A stretch of DNA of 64,000 nt from assembly GCA_038049695.1 (NCBI GenBank), contig CP142454.1, forward strand, positions 90,604,501 to 90,668,500, written 5' to 3'. Positions 48,093-59,228 of this stretch are shown here, piece after piece. Every line of letters starts with the position of its first letter. The stretch's first letter is position 1. Both the position numbers and the translations under genes were made by a program. The DNA is from Cinnamomum chago (lineage: Eukaryota; Streptophyta; Magnoliopsida; Laurales; Lauraceae). The notes under the pieces were generated by a model. It saw only the letters and a list, made by a program, of their open reading frames with translations. It was not told the origin of the DNA and did not search any database.

Positions 48093-49910
48093 ATGAATCA
48101 CATGGGATCCAATACAGGGAATATGAAGGCACCATTGTTTGATGGTACTAACTATTCCTTCTGGAAGCTAAGGATGCAGGCTTTCATTAAGTCTCTTGGC
48201 TGTGATGTTAGGGAGGCTGTTAGAGTCGGCTACAATGCTGTTATCACACCCACTGATGCGGCGACAAAGAAGCTAGCAGACAATGATTCCAAGGCACAAA
48301 ACGCTCTCTTCAGCGGCCTTGTGGACAGCTAGCTAGTCAAAGTTATGACGTACAAGACGGCCAAAGAGATCTGGGACAAACTGCAGAGTATACATGAGGG
48401 TGATGAGAAGATCAAGGAAGCAAAACTTCAGACTCATCGCTCTCAATTTGAATCTCTTCACATGGAGGAAGATGAGAACAATGATACTTACATGCTGCGA
48501 GTCAATGAAGTGACTAACTCCATCCGTGGGCTGGGCGAGGAGATCAAGGAGCCAGTTATTGTCAAAAAGGTACTTAGATCTCTTTAGCCTCTGTTTGACT
48601 CCAAAGTGTCTGTGATAGAAGAAGCAAAAGACCTGAATGCTTTCTCCATGGATGAGCTTCATGGTTCATTGACTGCCTATGAGATGCGCATAGGCAAGAC
48701 ATCTTCATCTGACAGAGAGACGGCCTTCAAGGTAATAAAGAAGGTAAAGGATGCTGATCTAGGTGATGATTCTGATGATGAGCTTGAGGCTCAATTCGTC
48801 AGAAGATTGAAGAAAGGCAGCAAGGGAAAGTACAAGGGAAAGTTACCTTTCAAGTGCTTCAATTGTGGCGGTGTTGGACACTTTGCTGCGAAGTGTCCGT
48901 TCAAGGACAATGATGGAGAAGACTCTTCTACTAATAAGAGTCAGAGAAAGCAGAGGTTCAGCAAAACAGGAAAGAATAAAAGCTTCATTAGCCATTACAC
49001 CGACGAAGTGTCTGAAAGTTCAGACGATGACGACTCAGCTGAGTCGAACAAAGCACTCTTCATGGTCACTGTTGAAGAGGATGAAGAGCTGGAGGCTGAT
49101 GATGATGAGGTTGAGGTCAACCTCGAAGAAGAACTTATTGCGGCACTTAAGGAGTTAAGTTTGGAGCGAAAAACAAGTAAGAAAAATCTGAAACTCCTCC
49201 ATGATGCTGAAAGTTCTGTAATTTCTTTAAAAACTCAAGTTCAAGAGTTTAAAAGAACCATTGAAGTTCTAGAAAACCAAGTCAGTGCTAAAACTGAGGT
49301 TGTAAAACTTGAGAACGAAATCCTTAGAGCAAGGGCTGAGAACATAGAAACAAATCAAAGGCTCAAAGAACTCAAAGCGATCAATGGATCAAGGAAATTA
49401 ACTGAATTGCTGAAGATTCAAAGATCTGCCAACATCAAGTTTGGTCTAGGTTTTGATGCCAGGGAAACTTCTAGAGCCACACCCTCTAAACAAATTACTG
49501 CACCACCCAAGTTTGTGAAGCAAACAGCTACACCTGCTAAGGTTGTGAAGCCCACCGTCCAACCTAGGAAAGAGTTCATTCATGTGAGGAAGGTAATGAA
49601 GTCTAACCAACCACAAAGAAGATTCAGATTTTATGGTTACTATTATAATTGTAATGAGTTTGGCCATAAAATTGCTGAATGTAAACTTCGTGCTAAACCT
49701 AGTAGGATTGTAACTAGGAACCCTTTCTCAGTCCTAAATAGCCAAAACATTGAGTGCCATAAGTGTTATAATTTTGGTCACTTGGCTAGGGACTGTAGGT
49801 TGCATATTGCTAACCAATTTCAGATTGAAAAGGAGCACAAACCTGTCAAGGTTTGGAGAATAAAGAAAACTGCTGCAAAAGTCAAGGAATCCCTCATTGT
49901 GCAAACTGTT
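48093..49910 (+). pseudogene. B gag region of the polyprotein
   Basis: The start ATG at 48093 is the first after the primer site. LFDGTNYSFWKLRMQAFIKS is the start of a UBN2/DUF4219-type capsid domain. Two in-frame TAG stops (48330-48332, 48585-48587) each replace an expected Gln. A CCHC knuckle CFNCGGVGHFAAKC is at 48855-48896. An acidic segment and a long coiled coil (about 49080-49440) follow. A second knuckle near 49650-49683 has lost its first Cys (Tyr instead), and a third, CHKCYNFGHLARDC, is intact at 49755-49796. Apart from the stops the frame is unbroken. It would form the particle and bind RNA. Confidence 0.9.
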
Positions 49911-50264
49911 TTCAATGCTCAAAAGAAGGCTACACCATGGATCCTTGACAGTGGTTGTTCAAGTCATATGACCGGTGACAAAGCCAAGTTCACAAAGCTA
50001 CAACAGTTTGAGGGTGGCTCTGTAAAATTCGGCAACAACGACGGCGACAAAATCTGTGGCAAAGGCGTTGTTCAGCTGAAAGAAGGCAAGATCAGTTCTG
50101 AAGAAGTGTTGTACGTGTCTGGACTTAAACACAACCTCCTAAGTGTAAGTCAGATCTGTGACAAAGGACATGAGGTAATCTTCACGAAGAATGGGTTTGC
50201 AATCAAGAAGTGCAGCAATGGCAAAACACTGGCTACAGGGTCAACTACAACAGGTAATCTCTAA
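49911..50264 (+). pseudogene. B aspartic protease region
   Basis: TPWILDSGCSSHMTG holds the catalytic Asp-Ser-Gly (DSG codons at 49947-49955), followed by LYVSGLKHNLLSVSQ, typical of Copia protease domains that cleave the polyprotein. The frame is continuous with gag and ends in TAA at 50262-50264, explicable as CAA changed by C-to-T. Confidence 0.9.
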
Positions 50265-50267
50265 ACC

Positions 50268-51180
50268 TTGTCTGACGGGTCAGAGAAAACTTGCTTGATG
50301 AGCCAAGCGGAAGAGAGCTGGTTATGGCACAAGCGTTTGGGTCATATCAACTTCAACAGCATGTTCAAGTTATGTCCTACAAAAGCAGTTAGAGGAATTC
50401 CAGAAATTAGCAAGCCCTCTAACACAATCTGTGACTCATGTCAAAAGGGTAAGCAAACTCGAGTTGTGTTCAAAACAAAGGAGCATTACTCAAGCAAACC
50501 CCTAGAGCTTGTCCACACAGATCTATGTGGACCAATGAGGACTCAAAGCACCAACGGAGATAAGTATTTCATGTTATGCATTGATGACTATACTAGAATG
50601 ACATGGATTTTATTTTTAAAACATAAACATCAAGCACTTGATCGGTTCAAAGTGTTTAAAGCACAGGTTGAAAACATGCTAGGGAAGAAGATCAAGACGT
50701 TAAGGTCTGACCGTGGAGGCGAATTCACATTTGAAGAATTCACCAAGTTCTGCGAGAATCATGGTATTCAATGACAGTACTCAGCCCCTAGAACTCCACA
50801 GCAGAATGGAGTCGTTGAATGCAAGAACCGCACCGTGCAGGAAATGGCATGCACTATGCTGGTTGAAAGCAAACTGGCTGACATATATTGGAAGGAAGCA
50901 GTCCATACAGCTGTGTATATACAAAATTGCTGCATGATCATGCGATTTGGAGACAAGACGCCATACGAGCTATGTTTTGGAAGAGCAGCTTCAGTGAAGC
51001 ACTTCAAGATATTCGGCAGCAAGTGCTTCATCAAGCGACTTGAACAAAATCCGGGAAAATTTGAAGAAAGGGTTGATGAAGGTATATTTCTGGGTTACTC
51101 CTCCACTATCAAGGCATATAGGTGTCTTAATAAAAGGACCAGAAAAATCATAGAGAGTATTGATATTCGAGTAGATGAAA
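50268..51180 (+). pseudogene. B integrase region
   Basis: It is in the same frame as gag and protease. The GAG-pre-integrase motif WLWHKRLGHINFNSM with its downstream CDSCQKGKQ zinc-binding residues is near 50320-50460. The catalytic triad is Asp at 50520-50522 (HTDLCGP), Asp at 50709-50711 (SDRGGEF) and Glu at 50817-50819 (NGVVECKNR). A TGA at 50772-50774 replaces an expected Arg and lies between the second and third catalytic residues. [19 protein letters not shown] marks the C-terminal part. Confidence 0.9.
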
Positions 51181-51399
51181 ATTATGAACCAATGAATGCT
51201 ACTCATAATGACAGTCCAGTTTATGAGGACTTGAGCGAGATCGATGATGAAATGGCTGAACCTAATGATTTTGAGAAATCAAAGGAGGACTCAGAAAATG
51301 CTACTCCTAGAAAGCACAACACTTGGGTTGAACAACAACCTAAGGACCAAATAATTGGAAATCCTAAGGCTGGTGTTCAAACTAGACATAGTGTGGCGA

Positions 51400-52404
51400 A
51401 TACTTTTTCACTAGTATCAATGATCGAACCCAAGACAGTGGCTGAAGCAAGTCTTGATGAAAATTGGTTAAAAGCTATCCATGAGGAGTTAGAGCAAATA
51501 GAGAAGAACTCCACTTGGGACTTAGTCCCTAGACCTGTTGATAACAATGTCATAGGTACTAAATGGGTCTTTAGAAATAAGCTGAATGAAGATGGTCAAG
51601 TTGTGAGAAACAAAGCAAGGTTAGTTTGTAAAGGCTATGCTCAAATTGAAGGCATAGATTTTGAAGAGACTTTTGCACCGGTGGCTCGTCTAGAAGCTAT
51701 TCGTATGTTTCTTGCTTTGGCTGCATACAAAGAGTTCAAAGTCTTTCAAATGGATGTAAAGTCGGCCTTCTTGAATGGGCTACTTGAGGAAGAGGTTTAC
51801 ATTGAGCAACCGGACGGTTTTCTCATCAGCAACAGTTCAGACCTGGTGTGCAAGTTGAACAAGGCTCTTTATGGACTTAAACAAGCACCGAGGGCCTGGT
51901 ATGCACGGCTGGACAACTATCTTCGCAAGATTGGTTTCGGCAAAGGACTGGTTGATAGCAATCTCTATGTCAAAACAGAACAAGGTAACCAACTAGTTGT
52001 CATAGTTTATGTCGATGACATAATCTTTGGCGGTAATGATGAGGAACTGTGTAGAAATTTTGCTGAAGCGATGAAGAATGAATTTGAGATGTCTATGCTT
52101 GGAGAGCTGAGGTTCTTTCTTGGTCTGCAAGTACAACAGCTGAAGCATGGTATCTTCATATCTCAAGTGAAATACATCAAGGAAATGTTGAAGCGTTTCA
52201 CTATGGAGGACAGCAAACCGGTAAGCACACCTATGTCTACGAACACAAAGCTAAGTAAAGATGACAAGGCTCCATCAATTGATCAATCAACTTATCGATC
52301 AATGGTAGGAAGTTTGCTCTATTTGACGGCTACAAGACCGGACATTCTGCAGGCCGTATGTATGGTGGCGAGATTTTAGGCATCACCAACGGAGGCACAC
52401 CTTA
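51400..52404 (+). pseudogene. B reverse transcriptase region, truncated in RNase H
   Basis: RVT_2 motifs appear in order: [80 protein letters not shown] (YVDD at 52008-52019) and [17 protein letters not shown]. All are in one frame. A TAG at 52377-52379 replaces an expected Gln. The frame stays readable to about 52404 (SPTEAHL), where the E2 LTR starts. No RNase H catalytic residues remain. Confidence 0.92.
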
Positions 52405-54185
52405 TGAAAGTCCACGAGGATCCTAACCCTAGAGGGGGGGGGGGTGAATAGGGTGAGCTACAATTGTGACCAATTTAAACCAATTTTAAATTCTTAACAC
52501 AAACTAGTCACATGTGATGATTAAACATACAATATGCGGAAGCTAATAAAAGAATCACCACAAATGCAAGCACCACAACACCAAGATTTATAGTGGTTCG
52601 GCCTCAATGCCTACGTCCACTACCGGCTTGTGATCCAATCACCCCACCGGATTTCCACTATTTATGTTTTTTCAAAGGCTAAGCAATAACCTATACAATG
52701 TTGTTTTTCTAGGCTCAACAACAACCTTACAATGTGCTTTTCTAGGCTAAGCAATAACCTTTACAAAATTCTTTTCTTAGGCTAAGCAATAACCTTACAA
52801 GATGCTTTTCTTAGGCTAAGCAATAACCTTACAAGATGCTTTTCTTAGGCTAAGCAATAACCTTTTACAAATAGAGATTTCTCTAAGAAGGTGTCTTTCC
52901 AAAAGATCACTCTAAGAGATTACAATTTAAGCTCAAATGAAATTGCCTCTCGAATAGGCTAATATGAAAGTTTAATACAAATTACAAACATACACTCAAT
53001 TAAGCTAAAGTGTGTGCACAAGTGTATGAGTGTGTTTCTTCAATCAATTTCAACAAAGAAGCTCTTAAATGAATGCATGATGCATTTTAAAATCAAAGCT
53101 TATAAAAAGATGATTGAAGAGAAAACTAATCACATGAGAAATTCAAACAACTTTAAGAATTGAACTAAACAAGTTGTATGAATGTAAAAGTCTAAGAAAG
53201 CATGTGATTTAGTTAAGAGAGTTTGCAAACCAATCTAATTTACCAAGAAAGATATTGAGTTTGCTAAACATCTCTTTAAGGGCTTGAAATCATGCATAAA
53301 TGAAAATACAAAGGATTTGAACATGCATGGATTTCATTTGAATGGAAATCAAAATAACTATAAAGGTGTACCTTTTAAAAACTCATGAGTTTGATTTCCA
53401 AATAGCCCTCTAGCCTTTCCGACTTCTTCCCCTTTCTTTGGCTCTAAAATGGTCTCAAAGGTTCAAGTATCAAGCCTTGAAAAAGGTTGGAAATGAATGG
53501 ACTTTATAGCCAAAAAGTGTCCAACGGCTAGTCCTCGGTCGACCGGCAAAGGGGTCTCGGTCGACCGGGAAGGCATAACGGGCAGATTTCTGACCGTTGG
53601 AGGTTTCAGTTCAGAAACTGTAAAATTCACCTCCAGTTGTCTCGGTCGACCGAGAGGCAGGTCTCGGTCGACCGAGACACCTGCCAAAAACAGCCCACTT
53701 TTCCATTTTTTGGGTTTTTGAAGATATCCTTTGGGGATCTTGTTGGGCCATTAAAATCAAGCTAGAATACAAGTTTTAAGACATACTAAGATGTTTAAAA
53801 ACATGAAACACCCAAAGCCTAAAAAGATTCAAAAGATTAAAACCAAAGGCTAGCTTGATTTGACAAAACTCTTTTCAAATAAAAATGCATACAAAAATGA
53901 TTCTTTTTGTGAAGAATGTATGCAAGGCTCAAACCTAAATTCTCAACATGATTTTCCAAACATAATGCACAAAGAATTAGGTTTTCAAAAGAGTTTGGGT
54001 TCTAAAACTAATGCATCCAAGTTTAAAACCAAAACATGCATAAAACAAATACTTTTCCAAATCTTAAAAGCTATGCATGTATAAAACTAGATTTCAATGT
54101 TTCTAAAAACAATGCATGTGTGAAATATCAAATGATGCTAAAGCGCAAATGAATCCATCAAATTGCAAATACAAAATCCCTAACA
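52405..54185 (-). repeat. E2 3' LTR (1,781 bp)
   Basis: Plus-strand ends are TGAAAGTCCACGAGGATCC and ATCCCTAACA. Relative to E1 (TGAAAGTCCTGGGATCC) the terminal 20 bases have a small replacement. It has a G11 run at 52434-52444, about six 37-bp repeats (52676-52862) and perfect GGTCGACC sites at 53537, 53559, 53644 and 53666. Confidence 0.85.
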
Positions 54186-54186
54186 A

Positions 54187-54199
54187 TCTCCCCCTTTGC
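54187..54199 (-). other. E2 polypurine tract
   Basis: The minus strand reads GCAAAGGGGGAGA, identical to E1, and adjoins the LTR start TGTTAGGG. Confidence 0.8.
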
Positions 54200-54640
54200 A
54201 ATTTGATGGCAACTTACTCATCATAGAAATTAACACACCAAGTCTTCAGCTCCCCCTAAGCTGGACAAGTCTTGAAATCTTCTTGGATGCTCCTTCTCTT
54301 AGCTTGGGCTCTTGGGCTCTTTTCTTCACTCTTCTTGATGCTTGGAGCTTGATCATTCTTCAAGCTTTCTTTCTCCTTTCTTTCTTTATGACCAAGCATC
54401 TTCTTTAGCTCCAAGCTTTCTTTCTTCTATTTGCTCTCCCCCTTTGACCATGCCTCTCTCTCCCTTTGGCGGATAGGAGATCTTCGAGTACTTGAACTCT
54501 CGAACTCTCTCCCCCTTTGATGAGTAGGAGATCTTGAACTCTCTCCCCCTTTGATGAGTAGGAGATCTTTGAGTACTTAAACTCTCTCCCCCTTTGACAT
54601 TAAATTGCAAAGGAACCTACACACATGAAATAAGGAAAAT
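54200..54640 (-). repeat. Tandem extra polypurine tracts in E2
   Basis: CTCCCCCTTTGA-type tracts recur at about 54437, 54511, 54545 and 54588, set in a duplicated phrase that includes GATGAGTAGGAGATCTT. On the element's strand each reads AAAGGGGGAGAG. They repeat the true polypurine tract at a distance from the LTR. No gene is present. Confidence 0.75.
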
Positions 54641-56605
54641 ACCTTTAGTAGCACCTGTTAACAAATGAAATCGAAAATGAAATACATAACAGGCTATCAT
54701 GTATGGAAGTTATCTCTAAGGGCTCAAAGGCAATCCAAGGGTGAATTTGATCAAACTAATACTTCCTATGAAGGTTTACACTCCCCCTCAATCCATTCTC
54801 TTCTTTTGTCAAGCTTTTGACAAGATATAACTATTAGATTCAAGAAGTATATGGTTTATCCAAGTGAGGGTCAACTTCAAGGAAAGGATTAGATTCATTT
54901 AACTATAAGGCTCAAATGATCAAATTACCAAAAGAGAGCTAGGTCAAATGAGAGAAACGATCATGGATACCAATTGAAATAAATATATCAATTGAGATTA
55001 AAGGATGTGACTATAAACTCAATCACTCTAAAATGGATTTAAAAGTATAACTATTAGGAAAAAATCCAAATTGGAGCTATCCATGATGCAATGGGGTTTA
55101 CTAAACATAGCATTAAATAATTTAACTATGGAAAGCATATGCTATGTAAAGTTTTGAAAATCATTTCATTCAAACAATAAATATGACTATTAATGTGCAA
55201 GAATGAGTGAAATGAAATTCAAACATGAAGCCAACCTAAACTATAACCAACCAATATTATGAACACATAAACATGGTGGTCATGAGATATACCTATATGA
55301 GCAAAAGAGGAGGCAATCATGAACATCATGATGTTAATGGTGTGTGACATGGAACAATTATATAACTATCACGCTCAATCCAATGTACACATGGTCTATC
55401 ACATACACAAGATAAGATATCAATTGGATATTAAATCAATGGAAAGTTCTACCAAATGAAACCAATTGAATATGATAACATGATTAAAAGCAAGGATGTG
55501 ACAAACACAAGATTCCATCAAGCATCATAAATGCATACTCATCACTTTTAATGATATTCCTAAAGAGCATAGTGATGAACAAGGCAAATTGCAATGCAAA
55601 AGAATATAGCAATGTAATGCATGCAATTTCCAAAGTGTCTAGATCATATGAATTCAACACTAAGATATCCATCAAACAAGAGATATAACTATGAAATACA
55701 AGTAATGGATTTCAAATAGGTTCATATGATCAAGAACACTACTACGAAGTTGAAACATGTATAAAGATGACTCCAAAAGAATCTACATGAATCAACATCA
55801 TAACCATCCATAAAGATATGACTATAAGGCATAGAGGATGGATTTGGGTTCTAGTATGGTTTCTACAAATGTAACTAAGATCACAACCATACATGGAACC
55901 AATAGTCATTTGCATATAAAAAGAATATCTAAATAAGCAAAGATGCAAACAACATACATTTCCATTTCTAAGATAATGAAACCAAAAGAAAAGGAAATGA
56001 AAACATGGAACATGCTTTAGATGAATATAACTAAAGATGTTATAGGCATTTCCATTCAAACAATCTTCAAATCATTTTGAAAAACAAAATCCAACAATGA
56101 GCATAAAAAGAATGATTTTGAAGATCAATTTTCAACATTGTATTTTAAAAGATATAACTTAATTGAAACACATACAAGTTGATTTTTCAAAACAATGTTC
56201 TCCATATAAAAGTATAACTTAGGAATCCATGGAAAAACTTGAATTGATTCAAATCATTTGTTCAAATAATCTTACTATGACATAACACAAATGATTCAAC
56301 AACAATTGATCATGAATAAATTAGCTATGAAAGCTTTTTTTTAAAAACACAATCAATTAATCATGTAGAAATGCAATGCAAAACATAAATGTGCAAAAAG
56401 CAAATCAAACATGATGAAATTATAATCAAAAGATTTTGAAAACCATGAAGTGTAACTAGAATGGTGTATGAAAACAAAATCAATTGATCATAAAGAAGCA
56501 ATGCATTTTAATAGATGTAACTATGAAAGAACAAAATGCAAAGCAACATGACCAACAAAGTGATTTAACTATTAAAGAATAGGTTGGTCAAGGAGGTTCA
56601 AGGCC
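54641..56605 (-). repeat. E2 A/T-rich interior with recurrent TATAACTAT words
   Basis: No gene is seen in this 2-kb stretch. Words of the type TATAACTAT, TGACTATAA or GTAACTA recur irregularly, for example near 54830, 55047, 55124, 55191, 55362, 55687, 55822, 56029, 56155, 56214, 56518 and 56566, typically 60-150 bp apart. It may be a very degraded tandem array. The E1 interior lacks an equivalent expansion. Confidence 0.55.
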
Positions 56606-57846
56606 CTAAGGTTTGTCTAGGTAAATGACTTTGGGAATCCACCTAAGGTCTTGAGTGGGTTGAACCTTGAGGTCTAGTTTGGACTTCTCACCAACTAAAG
56701 GAGATTTTACTTGATAAATTTTCAACTTGAACTTATCACCATGATATTTTGATTTGACTATATTTAGCTTGGATTGGTGATTAGTCTTTTGAAGTTGGTG
56801 AGTTTGTTTCTTAGGGGATTGTTTCACTTTTCTTTTCTTCTTATTTTCTCCCTTTACTTGACTTTTGAATTTTAGATTTAACTTAGCAACTTTCTTCAAA
56901 AGTTCTTTCATGTTTTGACTTAAGGGAGGTAGGTTGAGAAGCTTTTTGTTAATAGATTCTTTCAAACTTGGTTTGACTTGTTTAAGCTTTTTAGAATCTA
57001 TCTTAGGAGACTCCATTTTAAGAGATTTAACTTGTTTAGTCATTTTGGAGTCTTTCTTGATTTTTAGTGTCTTACCCTTCAAGTTTGATTTTACTTTCTT
57101 TGGTTCAAAGATGGGATTAGACACATTGCTTCTTCTTAGTTTGCACTCAAACCTAAAGTGTCCTTCAATGCCACAATAATTACATTTAGACATGGGCAAA
57201 GAAGTGTGAATGCTAGAGAATGAGGACTCACCCTTCACAAAAGTGTTGGTGAATTTAGGGTCATAAGATATATTCCTATTAAATCCAATACCCGTCCTAT
57301 CTCCATGAGGTTTACCCAATTTAAATAATTTTTCAAGTCTTTCTTCACTTTGGGTAAACTTGCACTCATACTTTTGTTTATATCCTTCAAGTTGAGTGAC
57401 TTTGGTTATAAGGATTGAATTTTCATGTTTGACTTTTGAAAGTTCATTTTCAATTTCCTTATATTTGCATAGCTCTTCATTGGCAAGTTTTAATTCAAGC
57501 TTTAGTTCATTAACAACATTAGATCCAAGCTCTTGGGTTTTTAACTTACTTTTAATCAACTTGGCTTCTAAATTGTTAAAGTCTTTGTCTTGCCTTTTTA
57601 TTTGATCTCTTAGAATTAAATTTTCCTTATTGACATTATCATAATCCATCTTTAATTCTTTTAGTTCATCTTGAATGTTAGATAGATTATTTAAAGAGAT
57701 CATGAACTTAGATTCTACACAATTTATAAATTCATCTTTTTCTCTAAGTTCATTTTTAGAAGAGTCTAATTCTTGGTTTAGCCTTATAGATTCTTCTTTT
57801 AATCTTTTATTTTTCTTGGACACCTCTAAGGACCATGTGTACAATT
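56606..57846 (-). pseudogene. E2 gag-like gene, 5' end replaced by CACTA insertion
   Basis: The minus-strand frame is open from the C2 junction to the stop at 56606. It matches the E1 gene from ELYTWSLEV onward: coiled coil with KDELREKDEF-like and NLSNIQDELKE segments, zinc knuckle CNYCGIEGHFRFEC (near 57152-57193) and a basic, Lys-rich C-terminus. Unlike E1 it has no internal stop in this part. The roughly 50 N-terminal codons lie beyond C2. It presumably encodes an RNA-binding structural protein; no enzyme domain is present. Confidence 0.82.
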
Positions 57847-58410
57847 CACTACAACAGATTACACCTTCAGCGACGTTTTTTTTCGTCGCTAAAAGTCCAA
57901 AAAACGTCGGTAAAGGTTTCACCGACGTTTATTTTTTCATCGGCAGTCGTCGGCAAAAAAATGTCAAGAAAACACCTTACCGACGAATTAATTTTTCGTC
58001 GGTAAAATTATCATTTTCACCGACGCTTATCTGAGTTTTACCGACGTTTTTTTTTGCCAGAAAAATTATTTTATTATTTTAAAAAAAATAAATTCATTTT
58101 TCAATATACTTTACCGATGAAAAAAAAACGTCGGTAAAAGTATTTTTAAAAAAAATAAATAAATAAAATACTTTTACCGACGTTTTTTTTCGTCGGTAAA
58201 AGTATTTTATTTTAAAAAAAATAAATTTGTCCTTTTACCGACGAAAAAAAATCGTCGGTAAAAGTATTTTAAAAAAAATAAATAAAATACCTTTACCGAC
58301 GCTTTTTTTCGTCGGTAAAAGTATTTTTCAAATATAAAAATAAATAAAATACTTTTTCCGACGTTTTTTTTCGTCGGCAAAAGTATTTTATTTTTAAAAA
58401 AATATATATT
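57847..58410. repeat. C2 left subterminal palindromic repeats
   Basis: CGTCGGTAAA and its complement TTTACCGACG alternate, often joined through a T- or A-run to make palindromes of about 36-40 bp (clearest at 58167-58208). About fifteen half-sites occur. This matches the docking region of CACTA elements rather than a CRISPR array, since spacers are A/T runs with no unique content. Confidence 0.8.
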
Positions 58411-59021
58411 TGTTTTTCAATATAATTTTCCTGTAAACCTGTCAATATAAAAAATGCATGCAAACAACCATCGGCATTTTTCATCAAATCATTCATCTCA
58501 TTAAACAAATATTACAATCAATAATGATACAATCCCATATCAATGTCCAATATACATACTAAAAAGAAGAAGCCTTCACCAAATAGATGTTAAAAGACAA
58601 GCGCCTACTGGGATCATGACAATCCTTGAGCATTTGGAACAAGTGAAGAACTAAATGACTGTGGATAAAAAAAAAGAAAAGTAAATAACAATTTCACTAT
58701 GTAACATAAAACATTTACAATACATAAAAGCCAAACGGGCAAAGGCCGTTTCAAACCAACGTTTCAAATTTCAATTTTTGGTGTAGTGAGAAATACTCAT
58801 GCCTGTGATGATTTCCAGTTCCCTGCTGCGCTCCCAAATGCATAGCTGAGTAAATTTCCATCCATTTTGCTATATTTCAAAACAGATTGTTATTTGGAAA
58901 AATATGTCCTGCCTGAGATGATTTCAATTCCCCGCTGCCCAAAACACCCAGTGGGAAGATTACCATCCATTTTGCTAAATTACCAACAGATCATAACTTT
59001 GGGTACATCAAGATAGTGGGC
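58411..59021. other. C2 interior without recognisable gene
   Basis: A/T-rich sequence with two similar short phrases around GATGATTTCCAGTTCCCTGCTG (58806-58827, written here only by position and sense) and GATGATTTCAATTCCCCGCTGC near 58917, suggesting a small local duplication. I see no coding or RNA feature. Confidence 0.5.
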
Positions 59022-59228
59022 CTGAAGTTCAAGGTCCTTCATCTTGTGGGTTAGAGACGAAACTGCATCTTGTGACCTCTAATTTTCACATCTTAAAATG
59101 TCATGACCTCTTACTGAGGTTGCTAGCTCAGCTTGTAGCTGCTCAAGTTCCAGTTCTTTGTGACAAAGCTTTTCCCGCAATACCCTTGTGAGTAGAATTT
59201 CAGCCTTCAGTTCAAGCTCTGCATCACC
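59022..59228 (-). pseudogene. Fragment of a plant coiled-coil protein gene in C2
   Basis: The 69-codon minus-strand frame reads LREKLCHKELELEQLQAEL, SVRGHDILRCEN, a TAG stop, then SSLTHKMKDLELQ. Charged heptads indicate a coiled coil. The composition and phrasing resemble long plant coiled-coil proteins of the myosin-like or kinesin-interacting kind, but I cannot name the gene. The stop is explicable as CAG changed to TAG. An AG before the first codon (59229-59230) could be an old splice acceptor. It looks like a captured exon. Confidence 0.5.

Larger units (their letters stand above)
47076..52404 (+). mobile_element. Copia element B, 3' truncated (Sirevirus-like)
   Basis: The order is 5' LTR (47076-48035), primer site (48038), then one long gag-pol frame from 48093 to the E2 insertion at 52405. 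The gag type (UBN2-like domain, coiled coil, three CCHC-like knuckles) and the C10 run 25 bp from the LTR end suggest the Sirevirus (SIRE/Maximus) lineage. RNase H and the 3' LTR are missing, presumably displaced to the far side of E2. GAGCT (47071-47075) would be its left target duplication. Confidence 0.88.
52405..57846 (-). mobile_element. E2, non-autonomous LTR element, minus orientation, 5' part cut off
   Basis: It has a 3' LTR (52405-54185), a polypurine tract (54187-54199), a non-coding interior and a gag-like gene (56606-57846). It is the same family as E1 by LTR ends, polypurine tract and gag. CACTA element C2 interrupts the gag at 57847. The five bases CCTTA (52400-52404) would be its left target duplication in B. 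Confidence 0.85.

Noticed and set aside
52405-54185. E2 LTR as the missing continuation of the E1 5' LTR
   Set aside because: The 52405 end has its own complete terminus (TGAAAGTCCACGAGG), differing from the E1 stub, so it is a separate LTR.
57847-58410. CRISPR-like array of short repeats
   Set aside because: Repeats are palindromic in both orientations with A/T runs as spacers, in a plant CACTA end; this is subterminal repeat structure.
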